64,000 nt of DNA from Collimonas pratensis (GTDB lineage Bacteria > Pseudomonadota > Gammaproteobacteria > Burkholderiales > Burkholderiaceae_D): the NCBI RefSeq assembly GCF_001584185.1, contig NZ_CP013234.1:310001-374000 (forward strand). The letters run 5' to 3'. The notes under the pieces are model-generated. The model was given only the letters and a program-made list of their open reading frames with translations. It ran no database searches and was not told where the DNA came from. Shown piece after piece: positions 52,859-61,783 of the stretch; position 1 is the stretch's first letter, and the number at the start of each line of letters is the position of its first letter. Position numbers and translations under genes: made by a program.

Positions 52859-55384
52859 TTAATTGGAGTACAACAAGCCGCGGCCCGAGCCGCTGACGTA
52901 GATCCGGCCGTGGATGTTCCAGTCAGCCGCCATCGCGCCGATGCCGCCGAACTGGTGGGCATCGTCGTTAAAGCGGGTCCAGGTGCTGCCGGCATTGTCG
53001 GAAGCCCACACGCCCCACTGGCCGTTGATCACGCCCACCACGTAGATTGCGGCCGAGTACGGCGCGCCAACGGCTGCCTTGCCCAGGGCCACCACGCTGG
53101 CGCCCTGCGCGTCGGGCCACCCGTTGCCGTTGCTGAAGATAGACGCGAAGTTGTTGAGCTTGGTCCAGGTGGCGCCCGAGTCGACCGAGTGGTATACGGT
53201 ATCGCCGTCTGCCAGCCAGACGTCGCCCTCGACGTTCGGATTGACGGCCATCGAGGTGGCGTGCCATGGATTGGCGCGCAGCCCCGCCGACACCGAGCCC
53301 TGGCTCAGCGTGAAGGTATGGCCGCCATCCGTCGAGACATAGACCCTGCCTGGCGTTCCCGACCACCATACACCGCCCGAATCGTAGGCATAGACCTTGT
53401 TCGGGTTCTTGCGGTCCGCCGCGAGCCGGTAGGCGCGCGTCCAGCCGCCGAACACCGTCAGCGCGGGGAGATTCGTCGCCGTCCAGCTGGCGCCGTTGTC
53501 GGTGGTGTAGGACGGCACCGCATTGGACGGCGCCCAGATCGCCTTGTTGCGTGCGGTGACAACGATGTTGGATGCTTCGCGCCCATCGGCCGCGGCGCCG
53601 GCAGGCAGGGTGGCGAAGTTCGCCCACGTGGCGCCGCCGTCGCCCGACCAGTACCCGTATCCTGCGCCGCCGGTCCCGTTCGTGGTGGCGACAGCAGCAA
53701 TGTATTGCGGATCGGACCAGCTCATGTCGGCCGAATTGCCATTGGTCCAGCCCGTGGTGGGGCCTTTGGCCGGCATCGTCGCGAGGTCCGTCTGGACCCA
53801 GGTGCCGATGTCGCCGCCGCTGTCGATGAGTTTGTACGTCGCACCGGCGGGCGGGGTGATGACGGCCAGAGTGGCAGTTTCCTCGATGCCGTTCACCTTC
53901 AGGGTCCAGCTCGGTGTCGCCGACGAGGCGTTCATCGTCTCCCAGACGCCGGGGCCGTCAAGGTGCATGATGTGGTCGCGGTTGTTCGGATCGATCTCGA
54001 CGTCATCATTCCAGCCCCAGTACCCGGAGGTGGTCTGCGTGTGAGGCATCTGGGACTCGATTTCGCGCCAGGTGCTGCCGGCATTGTCGGACAACTGGGT
54101 GATCTTCTGGCCGGGGAAATCGGTCCAGGTATTGGTCACGGCCAGCGCGACGCGAGTGCCCGGGCCGCTGCCATAGACCGACACGCCGCCGTAGCCGCCC
54201 GCGGTGGTGCTGCTAAGTAAGGTCCAGACGCCGCTAAGACCGCTATACTTGTAGAGGTAGCCGGGACCATCGCCGCCAGGGCCTGCGTTCTTGTTGAACA
54301 CCACGTAGTACATGCCATCGGCGGCGCGCGCGAAGTGCGGGATGTGATACCCGACGACCGCGGCCGGCACCGCGACCGGCGTCCATGAAGAGCCGCCGTT
54401 GCTGGACCTGTAGAAGGTCGAGGTCAGGCCCGCCGCGTTGGCGTAGTCGGGGGCGACCGCAGCCCACATGTTCCAGGTCGTCTGGCCGCCGCCCACGTTC
54501 CCATTGTCGAAGATGATCTGCTCGACGCCGATTGCGGCGGAGTTCATCGTATAGGAAGACAAGCTCGTGACCTGCGCCCAGGTGTGGCCCGAGTCCGCGC
54601 TCTTCCACAGGCCGGCATTGCGCGAACCGTAGAACATCGTCGACGGATTGGTCGGATCGAGCACCAAGCGCTCGCCGATCGCCCGGCCCTCAGCGTTGCC
54701 GTTCACCATGAATGGCAGGCTGACCCACGTCCAGCTGTTGCCGCGGTCGCTGGAAGCATACAGCCGACCGTTGCCGCCATTGCCCCCGACCAAGTAGACG
54801 AGCTGATCGTTGGTGGGATCGAGGACGATGCTTTCGACGCAGTGGAAGGCGGAGTCGGCTTGGCTGAAACTCAGGCCGTCGGTGATGGGCATCCATTGCG
54901 ACGTGGCCTGGTTCCAGCGGTAGGCTCCGCCAACGTCCGTCCGGGCGTACAAGACGTTAGGCGACGTCGGATGATAGATCAGGCCGCTGACATAGCCGCC
55001 GCCGCCCCACTTGACGCTGTTCCAGGTGGCCGCCGCGCTGCCAGTCGAGGTACCACCGGATCCATTATTTAGCGTAGGCCCCGTGCCGGTTGGCGTAGAG
55101 CCCGTACCGGTTGGCGTGGAGCCTGTGCCGGTTGGCGTGGAGCCCGTGCCGGTTGGTGTGGAGCCTGTGCCGGTTGGTGTGGAGCCTGTGCCGGTTGGTG
55201 TGGACCCTGTGCCGGTTGGTGTGGACCCCGTGCCGGTTGACGTAGACCCCGTGCCAACTGGAGTGGCCTCCGTGCCGGTTGAGGAAGAGCCTGTTCCGGC
55301 ATCACTCGTTCCGCCACCACATGCGCTGAGTATCAGGCAGGCAGAGATCGTGATAACGAATTGTTTTTTTAAAAGAGATGTCAT
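52859..55384 (-). CDS. GH74-like xyloglucanase lipoprotein with Thr-Gly-Ser-Pro linker
   Basis: ATG 55384 gives 841 residues. A lipoprotein signal (ITISACLILSACGGGTSDAG) is followed by about 85 residues of TGTGSTP-type repeats and then a large two-propeller domain. VKWGGGGYVSGLIYHPTSPN, YARTDVGGAYRW and repeated SxDxGxTW blades (RSSNGGSSW, WASDNAGSTW) are typical of GH74 endo-xyloglucanases, as are the acidic residues in DDVEIDPNNRDHI. The protein should be tethered to the outer membrane surface and cut xyloglucan backbones. Its promoter, signal and linker are almost identical to those of the gene at 56914-58215. Confidence 0.85.
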   Translation of the reverse strand: MTSLLKKQFVITISACLILSACGGGTSDAGTGSSSTGTEATPVGTGSTSTGTGSTPTGTGSTPTGTGSTPTGTGSTPTGTGSTPTGTGSTPTGTGSTPTGTGPTLNNGSGGTSTGSAAATWNSVKWGGGGYVSGLIYHPTSPNVLYARTDVGGAYRWNQATSQWMPITDGLSFSQADSAFHCVESIVLDPTNDQLVYLVGGNGGNGRLYASSDRGNSWTWVSLPFMVNGNAEGRAIGERLVLDPTNPSTMFYGSRNAGLWKSADSGHTWAQVTSLSSYTMNSAAIGVEQIIFDNGNVGGGQTTWNMWAAVAPDYANAAGLTSTFYRSSNGGSSWTPVAVPAAVVGYHIPHFARAADGMYYVVFNKNAGPGGDGPGYLYKYSGLSGVWTLLSSTTAGGYGGVSVYGSGPGTRVALAVTNTWTDFPGQKITQLSDNAGSTWREIESQMPHTQTTSGYWGWNDDVEIDPNNRDHIMHLDGPGVWETMNASSATPSWTLKVNGIEETATLAVITPPAGATYKLIDSGGDIGTWVQTDLATMPAKGPTTGWTNGNSADMSWSDPQYIAAVATTNGTGGAGYGYWSGDGGATWANFATLPAGAAADGREASNIVVTARNKAIWAPSNAVPSYTTDNGASWTATNLPALTVFGGWTRAYRLAADRKNPNKVYAYDSGGVWWSGTPGRVYVSTDGGHTFTLSQGSVSAGLRANPWHATSMAVNPNVEGDVWLADGDTVYHSVDSGATWTKLNNFASIFSNGNGWPDAQGASVVALGKAAVGAPYSAAIYVVGVINGQWGVWASDNAGSTWTRFNDDAHQFGGIGAMAADWNIHGRIYVSGSGRGLLYSN
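55078..55254. repeat. In-frame linker repeat (TGTGSTP units)
   Basis: About nine copies of an 18-base unit (GTTGGTGTGGACCCTGTGCC and variants), lying inside the GH74-like gene. It encodes a flexible linker between lipid anchor and enzyme and is prone to slippage or recombination with 57965-58085. Confidence 0.8.
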
Positions 55385-55697
55385 ATTTTCGCATGCGATA
55401 GTTGTCGCGTGGAAACGTATGAGCACTATCCGTGCCACATCGAATACCGAACATGCAGTCGAACGAATTCAGGCGAAAGGCCGAAGGTGATTCGAAGTTG
55501 TGCCACCAGGATATGGACAGAAAATTGACCGAAAAACAAAAAGACTGACAAATTTTGTTAGCGCTAACACCGACTGAGCAGTCTCGTTTAACTTGAACGG
55601 GCCCAAATAACTGCACTCAAAATTCGAAACAACGAAAATCCAGTTTGTTCTTTTGCTTGCTGAATTGACCCGGTCAATTTGACCGGCCCGCCATACC
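55385..55697 (-). promoter_or_regulatory. Promoter/leader of the GH74-like gene, duplicate of 58216-58531
   Basis: This region is about nine-tenths identical to the one upstream of the gene at 56914-58215. It holds a perfect 14-base LacI-type palindrome TGTTAGCGCTAACA at 55556-55569 and a GCAC-N5-GTGC element at 55423-55435, 38 bases before the start codon. Catabolite or substrate control by a LacI-family repressor is likely. Confidence 0.75.
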
Positions 55698-55729
55698 CTG
55701 GCGAAGGCTGCCGCCCTGTCGTAATATCC

Positions 55730-55927
55730 CTAGAAATTCAAATCCCGCAGATCCTGATGGATCTGTTTCAAGCTGCGTCGCTGCTTGCATGACTTTACCG
55801 CCTCGGTTTTGAGCAACGCCAAAAGTTGAAACACGTATTTGGCGCTTGCACTAGGTGTATAGCGATCCGCATAGGATGGGCCGGTGATTTCCGAGCGGAG
55901 ATAGCGCCGAACGGTGTTTCTGGACAT
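55730..55927 (-). mobile_element. IS21-type IstA transposase fragment
   Basis: The minus-strand frame reads MSRNTVRRYLRSEITGPSYA and then CKQRRSLKQIHQDLRDLNF. This is the N-terminal part of IS21 IstA transposases (LSRNTVRKYLRS..., KQRR.LKQIHQDLR). It stops after about 65 codons. It is joined directly to a Tn3-type fragment. Confidence 0.65.
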
Positions 55928-56034
55928 CCTCAAGGCACTCGCGGTCCGCTCCAGATAGATCGAGTTTCACAGCATGGTGGCCGCCGTCACCAGGTTGAGG
56001 CCGCTGGCCCGGTAGCCTACGGACTCACTGACTG
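55928..56034 (-). mobile_element. Tn3-family TnpA C-terminal fragment with internal stop
   Basis: The minus-strand text GYRASGLNLVTAATML, a stop codon, then NSIYLERTASALR corresponds to the TnpA stretch ASGLNLVVAAIVLWNTVYLERAV. The Trp codon has become TGA. Only about 35 codons are left. The 3' end of the next gene runs into it. Confidence 0.65.
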
Positions 56035-56744
56035 CGTCGATCCGAGGTTCCCTGCATAGAAAATTCAACAGGTAACGTCGGCAAGGAAATCAGATTATTC
56101 AATCCTGCCCGTTCTACCGCAGTAAGCATTGCTTGATAACCTTCTTTATCGTCCCGGTACTGCAATACAACAGAAAATTCCTTATCCGCCGGATCGTTCG
56201 ATGCCAGGACGATAGCTTCAGCTCCAGCCTCACAGAGTTGCGAAGCAATTGCCTGCGCGCGCTGTTCAAAGGCAAATATAGCGCCTACATGTTGACGCTT
56301 GGCGACTGCTTCTTGTTGGCTATGGATGAATTTTGCAGATGAAGGAAGTGTCTTCGCCGGTTCTGACGTGACAATTTCTGGGGCATGCGGAGCCGCGGCC
56401 CGATCGCTGAACGTATTTGAATTTGCCTTCTCTATCTGATACTCATTGCCATCGACAAGCAGCAATCTCAGCCTTTGTTCCCGAAGTGATTTTTGGAACA
56501 GGACAAAAATCTCGTCAGGCGAGAGCGGCTCGCTTGAGGCAAGATTAATTGTTCCGCCCACGTCTGGCGCCAAACGAATCGAACGGCCTGAATACTGACT
56601 GACAAGACGTGTTGCATCCGGCAATCCGATATCTCGCCAAATGACATAAAACCGGTCTTCACAAAAGGCTGCTGTTGTGTACGAAAACAATAGAAGCGTC
56701 AATAAATACGTCGCGATCTTTTTTAATATTGATATCTGAACCAT
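56025..56744 (-). CDS. Stand-alone secretin N0-domain-like periplasmic protein
   Basis: From ATG 56744 the protein is 239 residues with a signal peptide (MVQISILKKIATYLLTLLLF). Residues about 30-105 resemble the N0/STN-type domain of type II secretin GspD (FYVIWRDIGLPDATRLVSQY, GGTINLASSEPLSPDEIFVL). The C-terminal part, about 150-230, looks like a SPOR-type fold (IASQLCEAGAEAIVLA). There is no secretin barrel. The last residues (TSDRRSQ) are coded by Tn3 transposase DNA, so the native C-terminus may be lost. It is AT-richer than its neighbours. A link to type II secretion of the nearby enzymes is speculative. Confidence 0.6.
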   Translation of the reverse strand: MVQISILKKIATYLLTLLLFSYTTAAFCEDRFYVIWRDIGLPDATRLVSQYSGRSIRLAPDVGGTINLASSEPLSPDEIFVLFQKSLREQRLRLLLVDGNEYQIEKANSNTFSDRAAAPHAPEIVTSEPAKTLPSSAKFIHSQQEAVAKRQHVGAIFAFEQRAQAIASQLCEAGAEAIVLASNDPADKEFSVVLQYRDDKEGYQAMLTAVERAGLNNLISLPTLPVEFSMQGTSDRRSQ

Positions 56745-56913
56745 AACTCCCAACAATTAGCGCGGCATCACCGCAAACGCATTCCGCAGGCAAATTTTTC
56801 ATCAGTGCTTGATTGCCGACATTAGCCGCAGTGCCCCTTTGCTGTCGACGCTTTTCACGTTCTGGCAATAATTGCTGCACCAGGGTGGCTATGCGACAGC
56901 ACGCAGGGACATG

Positions 56914-58215
56914 CTATTTGAGCGGCGTGCCTCCAGCATTGCGATAGGCCGCCGTTTTCGCGAACAGGTTGCCGCCGTCGGTTTCAGCCGTGGTCGACAG
57001 GTCCGATCCTTGGCCGAACATCAGAGCCGCGACATGGGCGCTCGCGACCTGGTCCATGTGCGAGAACAGCCAGTCGACCTTGTCGTCCTGGTAGTGGTAG
57101 TCGGTGTTGTTCTCTGCCATGTTGCCGATCGGGATCTGCCAGACGACGATCGGATGGCCGACCGCCTCGGCCATCTGTTTCCAATAGGCGAGTTGCGCGG
57201 CCCACTTCTGGTCGCTCCAGAATGAGTTGCCATTCCCCAGCTTGGCGTTGAGTCCGGCGTCCGTGGATTCAACCTCCCCGACGAGGAAGTCGGCACCCTT
57301 TCCCCCGAGGGTCAGGTAATCTTTGGCACATTTATCCACGTTGCCCGGCCAGTCCCAGCAGGTGAGATGCAGGCCGACGGCCGTGTTGGGAGCGTACTTG
57401 CGGGCCATTGCGATCAGGCAGTGAGCCAGACCCGCCACAGTGTTCGCCTGGTCTCCGCAGTCGGTGGGATTCGCTGCCGTCACCTGCGCCGGGTCCTGAT
57501 CCAGAGGGCCGTACCCTCGCGCGAAACCAAAAAAATCGGGTTCGAGATCGATCATGTCGTGCGAGCTGCCGATCTTCTGGAGGAAGAAACGGTAGTCGTT
57601 CAAGTATTTGGTGAGGAGGTCGACCTGGTTGACCGCCGTCACCTCGTCCTGCCACTTGTTCACGGGCGCCAGGAGGCCGAGTTCAAACCATGTCCACATC
57701 ACTGTCTGCGGAGACGATTTACCCAAGTAGGTGGCCTGCGCAGCGCGGGCTTCGACGGTGGGGATGAGCCCCCCGATGCTACCGCCCGCGCATCCCCACC
57801 AGTTCGTCCCATTCGGGCAGGACGTCGCCGTGTACAGGTTGCTCGACGGTGCCGGCGGACTGACGACATATTGGTACTGAGCGTCGAATGGTGCGGCAAC
57901 CGAAAGAGCATCAATCGACGTTCTTCCGATCAACACCGTGCTCTTGCCCATGAAAGTGACATTTGGCGTAGAGCCCGTGCCGGTTGGCGTAGACCCCGTG
58001 CCGGTTGGTGTAGACCCTGTGCCGGTTGGTGTGGACCCCGTGCCGGTTGGTGTGGACCCCGTGCCGGTTGGCGTAGACCCCGTGCCAACTGGAGTGGCCC
58101 CCGTGCCGGTTGAGGACGAGTCTGTTCCGGCATCACTCGTGCCGCCACCACACGCGCCGAGTATCAGGCAGGCAGAGATCGTGATAAAGAATTGTTTTGT
58201 AAAAAAAGATGTCAT
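56914..58215 (-). CDS. Lipoprotein with TIM-barrel-like putative glycoside hydrolase domain
   Basis: The 433-residue protein starts MTSFFTKQFFITISACLILG, followed by a lipobox and about 45 residues of TGTGSTP-type linker. The remaining 350 residues look like a secreted alpha/beta barrel: MIDLEPDFFGFARGYG, NTAVGLHLTCWDWPGN, GADFLVGEVESTDAGL, then HPIVVWQIPIGNMAEN. Glu and Asp at strand ends could be catalytic. I cannot name its GH family. The promoter, signal and linker are shared with the GH74-like gene, so it probably acts on the same or a related polysaccharide at the cell surface. Confidence 0.65.
   Translation of the reverse strand: MTSFFTKQFFITISACLILGACGGGTSDAGTDSSSTGTGATPVGTGSTPTGTGSTPTGTGSTPTGTGSTPTGTGSTPTGTGSTPNVTFMGKSTVLIGRTSIDALSVAAPFDAQYQYVVSPPAPSSNLYTATSCPNGTNWWGCAGGSIGGLIPTVEARAAQATYLGKSSPQTVMWTWFELGLLAPVNKWQDEVTAVNQVDLLTKYLNDYRFFLQKIGSSHDMIDLEPDFFGFARGYGPLDQDPAQVTAANPTDCGDQANTVAGLAHCLIAMARKYAPNTAVGLHLTCWDWPGNVDKCAKDYLTLGGKGADFLVGEVESTDAGLNAKLGNGNSFWSDQKWAAQLAYWKQMAEAVGHPIVVWQIPIGNMAENNTDYHYQDDKVDWLFSHMDQVASAHVAALMFGQGSDLSTTAETDGGNLFAKTAAYRNAGGTPLK
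57965..58085. repeat. In-frame linker repeat, second copy
   Basis: Six copies of the 18-base unit encoding TGTGSTP, almost the same at base level as at 55078-55254. It codes for the flexible linker of the TIM-barrel lipoprotein. Confidence 0.8.
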
Positions 58216-58531
58216 ATTTTTAGCATGCGATAGTTGTCACGTGGAAATGTTGTGAGCACTATCCGTGCCACATCGAATACCGAACACGCAGTAGAACGAA
58301 TTCAGGCAAAAAGGCCGAAGGTGATTCGAAGTTGTGCCACCAGGATATGGACAGAAAATTGACCGAAAAACAAAAAAACTGACAAATTTTGTTAGCGCTA
58401 ACACCCACTGGGCGGTCTCGTTTAACTTGAATAAACTCAAATAACTGCACTCAAATTCGAAACAACGAAAATCCAGTTTGTCTTTTGCTTGCTGAATTGA
58501 TCCGGTCAGTTTGACCCGCCTGTCATACCCA
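58216..58531 (-). promoter_or_regulatory. Promoter/leader of the TIM-barrel lipoprotein gene, duplicate of 55385-55697
   Basis: It holds the same LacI-type palindrome TGTTAGCGCTAACA at 58390-58403 and the GCAC-N5-GTGC element at 58256-58268. Identity with the other copy falls away near 58531, where both end near CATACCC. Confidence 0.75.
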
Positions 58532-58785
58532 AAATTTGTCGGCTTTTTCGTCCTTCAATCAAAGTTATTTCACGGTTTCGGCATGTTCTTCTGAATCATC
58601 CGGCTTCGTGTTGGAAATTCGATATGGCACGGATCGTGCTGATTGCGTCCCCCGAAGATGGCTGCGCACGTATCGACGACCCCCGCACCTTATTACCATT
58701 CGACATTCCTCCTGGAAGAATAATTTTTCCCCTTTTGACAAGATGAAAAAATCATTCTTACGGACACCTTTTTCTTTTGAATAGA
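58532..58785 (+). promoter_or_regulatory. Leader region of the alginate-lyase-like gene
   Basis: No gene is seen. GCACGGATCGTGC at 58627-58639 lies in a 26-base stretch that matches the leaders of the two neighbouring lipoprotein genes (minus strand) with only three differences. This third copy stands 146 bases before the start and shares no other leader sequence. It is a good operator or RNA-hairpin candidate. Confidence 0.55.
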
Positions 58786-61410
58786 ATGACTTTTTCTTTG
58801 AAAAAACAAATTTTTACAGCGGTCACTATTTGCTTGATACTTAGCGCTTGCGGTGGCGAACCGATGGGACTTACCTCTGTGGAAGGCGGCCCCGCAGGAG
58901 GTGCTCCAGTGGGAAGTACTCCAGTGGGAAGTACTCCGGTGGGAAATACTCCGGTGGGAAATACTCCGGTGGGAGGTGCCCCAGTGGGAAGTACCCCAGT
59001 GGCAAGTACTCCGGTGGGAGGTGCCCCAGTGGCAAGTACTCCGGCGGGAGGTACCCCAGTGGCAAGTACTCCAGCGGCCCACGTTATGAAGCATCCAGGC
59101 GCTCCGCTCACCCTCTCGGATCTCCAGACTCTCAAGGTATACGTCGATCAGGGCAAGGAACCGTGGAAGTCCGCCTACGACCAAATGGCGAGCAGTTACA
59201 TGTCCAAGCTCACCTACGAAAGGTACGGCCCGTTCGCGAAAGTGAGCCGCGCCCCTAACGAGAATCTCCAGGCTTGGCGCAACGACATGGTCGCGATCTG
59301 GAATCTCTCGCGGATGTGGTATTTCACTCGGGACGACCGATACGCGGAGAAGGCGCACGAGATGCTACTTGCGTGGGCCACCACCCAGACTGAGTTCTCG
59401 GGTCGCGAGTCGATGCTCGATCTGGGCGACTACGCTTACATGTTCGTGGGCGGCGCGGACATCCTGCGCGGCGCATGGTCCGGCTGGAAGGAGGCCGACA
59501 CGGCGATCGTCAAGAAGTACTTCAAGGACGTCCTGATGCCGGCAGCGAATCCCTATGGCGAAAGCTCGTACGGGGCCGCCAACAAGGGCGCACTGGCTCT
59601 CGTCGCTCTTGGACTGATGGCAATCTACAACGACGATCTCGAGACATTGGACAAGGTCGTCTATCAGACGCGTACGCTCGCCCATATCGGACTGCGCAAT
59701 TCCAACGACATCGGCATGCTCGGCGACTCCCTGCGCGACCAGGGGCACGCCTATGGACAGTTCCGGTCGCTGACCATGCTCGCCGAGGCGCTCTGGAGCC
59801 AAGGCATCGACATCTATTCCGATCTTGACAATCGCCTGCTGGCGGCGGGTGAGTATTTCGCGAGGGTGAATGAGCTCGTCCCCACGGCAGCGCTTCCTTT
59901 CGGCACCACCGATGCGTACTACACCTCCGACCGCACCGGGCACGGCTGGCAGGGCGGCGGCGGCGGGAATGTGGCGCTCACTCAGATTTATGGCGCCTAC
60001 GTCCTTCGCAAGGGGCTCCAGGCACCCTTTATCGCGCAGAGACGCCTCTGGATGCCGGTGGACGGCGACAGCTTCATGTTCCTCAAGGATTCCGACACCT
60101 CGAAGGCGACGCCGCCGCCGGCGCTGCCGATTCCGTCGACCACCTCGATCACCTCGGGATTCAGCAATGCTGACATCGGGGGCGCCAGCCCGGCCGGCGC
60201 GGCCACATACGCCGCCGGCAAATGGAACGTGGCTGGGGCAGGCTGGGGTATCTGGGGCGCACTCGACAGTTGCCACTTCGCCTACAAGGCCATCACCGGC
60301 AACGGCAGCATCATCGCCAAAGTCGAGTCGCTCCAGAACACCCACCCGTCCGCAATGGCGGGCGTGATGATGCGCACAAGCCTGGATCCAGGCGCTCCGC
60401 GCGCCTGGATGGCGATAAATTACAAAGGTGAAGCCTTACAGAACATGACGAAACTGGCGGTGTATGGCGGCTCGAACTACGCGAACAAGGTTGCGAGCTC
60501 CGGGCCCACTTACTGGGTGAAGCTCGAGCGCATCGGGAACATCATCACCGGCTACGTTTCTCCCGATGGCACCAATTGGGCTGCCACCGACGTCGGCCGC
60601 ATCGACGCCCCCGTTCCCGACACGATCTATGTCGGTCTGGTGGTCACCTCAGTCACTAATGGCACCCTGAACAGCTCCACCTTCAGCAACGTGCAGATTA
60701 CCGGCGGCGACGGTGGTGCGCCGAGCGTCATCCCCGCGGCGCCGGCCATGCTGCTGGCCTCGCCGGGCGATGGCGCAGTCCCGCTGCGCTGGCAGGCGTC
60801 CTTCGGCGCCACCAGCTACACGGTCAAGCGCTCCGCCTTCAACGGCGGCCCAACCACAACCATCGCGTCGGGTGTCACGGGCAGCAGTTACACGGACAAG
60901 TCGGTGATCAACGGCACGACCTACTACTACACCGTCACGGCGACCAACTCCGCCGGCACGAGCGATAATTCTCCCGCGGACAGCGCTACACCGGTGCGTC
61001 CGATGGTGAACGTCGCCACGGGCGGCACCGCCAACGACAGTGAGAACAACCCAGCCAACGCCAGAAACGCCTTCGACCAAAATTCGGCGACGCAATGGTT
61101 CCACACCGGCGTGACCGGCTGGCTGCAGTACGACCTTGGCCACACGGAGATCGTTCAACGCTATACGGTCACCAGTTTCAGCGACAAGGTCTCGCGCGAT
61201 CCGAAGAACTGGCAGTTCCAGGGCTCTAACAACGGTGCCACCTGGACGACGCTCGACACGCAAAGCAATCAGGAACGCTTCGAGCTGAAAAGCTACATGG
61301 TCGCGAGTCCGTCCTCCTATCGCTACTACCGGCTCAACATCACAGCCAATAATGGCGACAGCAAATTTACGGGTCTCGCCGAATTTGGGCTGTTCGCGTC
61401 CAAGCCGTAG
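58786..61410 (+). CDS. Alginate-lyase-like lipoprotein with FN3 and discoidin (CBM32-like) domains
   Basis: ATG 58786 gives 874 residues. A lipoprotein signal (FTAVTICLILSACGGEP) is followed by a GSTPV/GNTPV repeat linker (residues about 35-95). A helical alginate-lyase (AlgL/PL5-like) domain spans about 100-430: AWRNDMVAIWNLSRMWYFTR, then YAYMFVGGADILRG and GMLGDSLRDQGHAYGQFRSL, with the Asn/His/Tyr/Arg set expected for this fold. Next come a DUF1349-like beta-sandwich (about 440-640), one fibronectin III domain and a C-terminal F5/8 type C domain (NAFDQNSATQWFHTG). The enzyme probably cleaves an acidic or acetylated polysaccharide; alginate itself is not certain. Confidence 0.8.
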   Translation: MTFSLKKQIFTAVTICLILSACGGEPMGLTSVEGGPAGGAPVGSTPVGSTPVGNTPVGNTPVGGAPVGSTPVASTPVGGAPVASTPAGGTPVASTPAAHVMKHPGAPLTLSDLQTLKVYVDQGKEPWKSAYDQMASSYMSKLTYERYGPFAKVSRAPNENLQAWRNDMVAIWNLSRMWYFTRDDRYAEKAHEMLLAWATTQTEFSGRESMLDLGDYAYMFVGGADILRGAWSGWKEADTAIVKKYFKDVLMPAANPYGESSYGAANKGALALVALGLMAIYNDDLETLDKVVYQTRTLAHIGLRNSNDIGMLGDSLRDQGHAYGQFRSLTMLAEALWSQGIDIYSDLDNRLLAAGEYFARVNELVPTAALPFGTTDAYYTSDRTGHGWQGGGGGNVALTQIYGAYVLRKGLQAPFIAQRRLWMPVDGDSFMFLKDSDTSKATPPPALPIPSTTSITSGFSNADIGGASPAGAATYAAGKWNVAGAGWGIWGALDSCHFAYKAITGNGSIIAKVESLQNTHPSAMAGVMMRTSLDPGAPRAWMAINYKGEALQNMTKLAVYGGSNYANKVASSGPTYWVKLERIGNIITGYVSPDGTNWAATDVGRIDAPVPDTIYVGLVVTSVTNGTLNSSTFSNVQITGGDGGAPSVIPAAPAMLLASPGDGAVPLRWQASFGATSYTVKRSAFNGGPTTTIASGVTGSSYTDKSVINGTTYYYTVTATNSAGTSDNSPADSATPVRPMVNVATGGTANDSENNPANARNAFDQNSATQWFHTGVTGWLQYDLGHTEIVQRYTVTSFSDKVSRDPKNWQFQGSNNGATWTTLDTQSNQERFELKSYMVASPSSYRYYRLNITANNGDSKFTGLAEFGLFASKP
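58905..59080. repeat. In-frame linker repeat of the lyase lipoprotein (15-base units)
   Basis: About eleven copies of CCAGTGGGAAGTACT and variants, coding for GSTPV/GNTPV/GGAPV. It is similar in role to the linkers of the other two lipoproteins but different in sequence. Confidence 0.8.
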
Positions 61411-61610
61411 TGAAGCCGTGGCGCCGATTCAAGTGCACATGCCGCCATGCGGCCGGCGAAATCGACTTGAGCAGCATGGTCCGAACCGGTGCCGGATCGC
61501 GAAATTCACTTTGTTCAAGCCGTGCATGTCCCCGATGATCGCGGTTGGCGCGATGTCCGACGTGTTGCGGTAGCAGATGCCGAACACATGGTGGGCCTCG
61601 GCTAATGGAA
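61411..61610 (-). mobile_element. Second Tn3-family TnpA remnant, internally deleted
   Basis: On the minus strand TSDIAPTAIIGDMHGLNKVN and FAIRHRFG resemble the Tn3 TnpA stretch IIGDMHG.N..NFA..H.FG. In another frame LLKSISPAAWRHVHLNRRHG resembles the very C-terminus LL..LSP..WEH.NL.GDY. The sequence between these parts in a full TnpA is absent, so an internal deletion and frameshift have occurred. Confidence 0.55.
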
Positions 61611-61783
61611 CTGGGGATAATTCTTCCCATCGAGCAGTATCGGGCTACTTCCATTGAGAGCCGCCAAGACGTTAAGAAAATAGCCTTGGTCCTCCGCTCC
61701 CGGTTGCATAGGTAGCTTCCATCGCTGGCTGGCTCAAGCAACAACTTGCCTTGGCGCCGGCTAACGATGTGCTGGTTGCCGCT
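61611..61783 (-). pseudogene. Short coding remnant next to the Tn3 fragment
   Basis: The minus strand reads EDQGYFLNVLAALNGSSPIL and then LLDGKNYPQFH before a stop at about 61605. It is protein-like but only about 45 codons long, with no start. It could be the tail of a gene cut by transposition. Family not recognised. Confidence 0.3.

Noticed and set aside
55078-55254. Regular 18-base repeats that could look like a CRISPR array
   Set aside because: Units are contiguous without unique spacers and are in frame with a lipoprotein, coding for a Thr-Gly-Ser-Pro linker.
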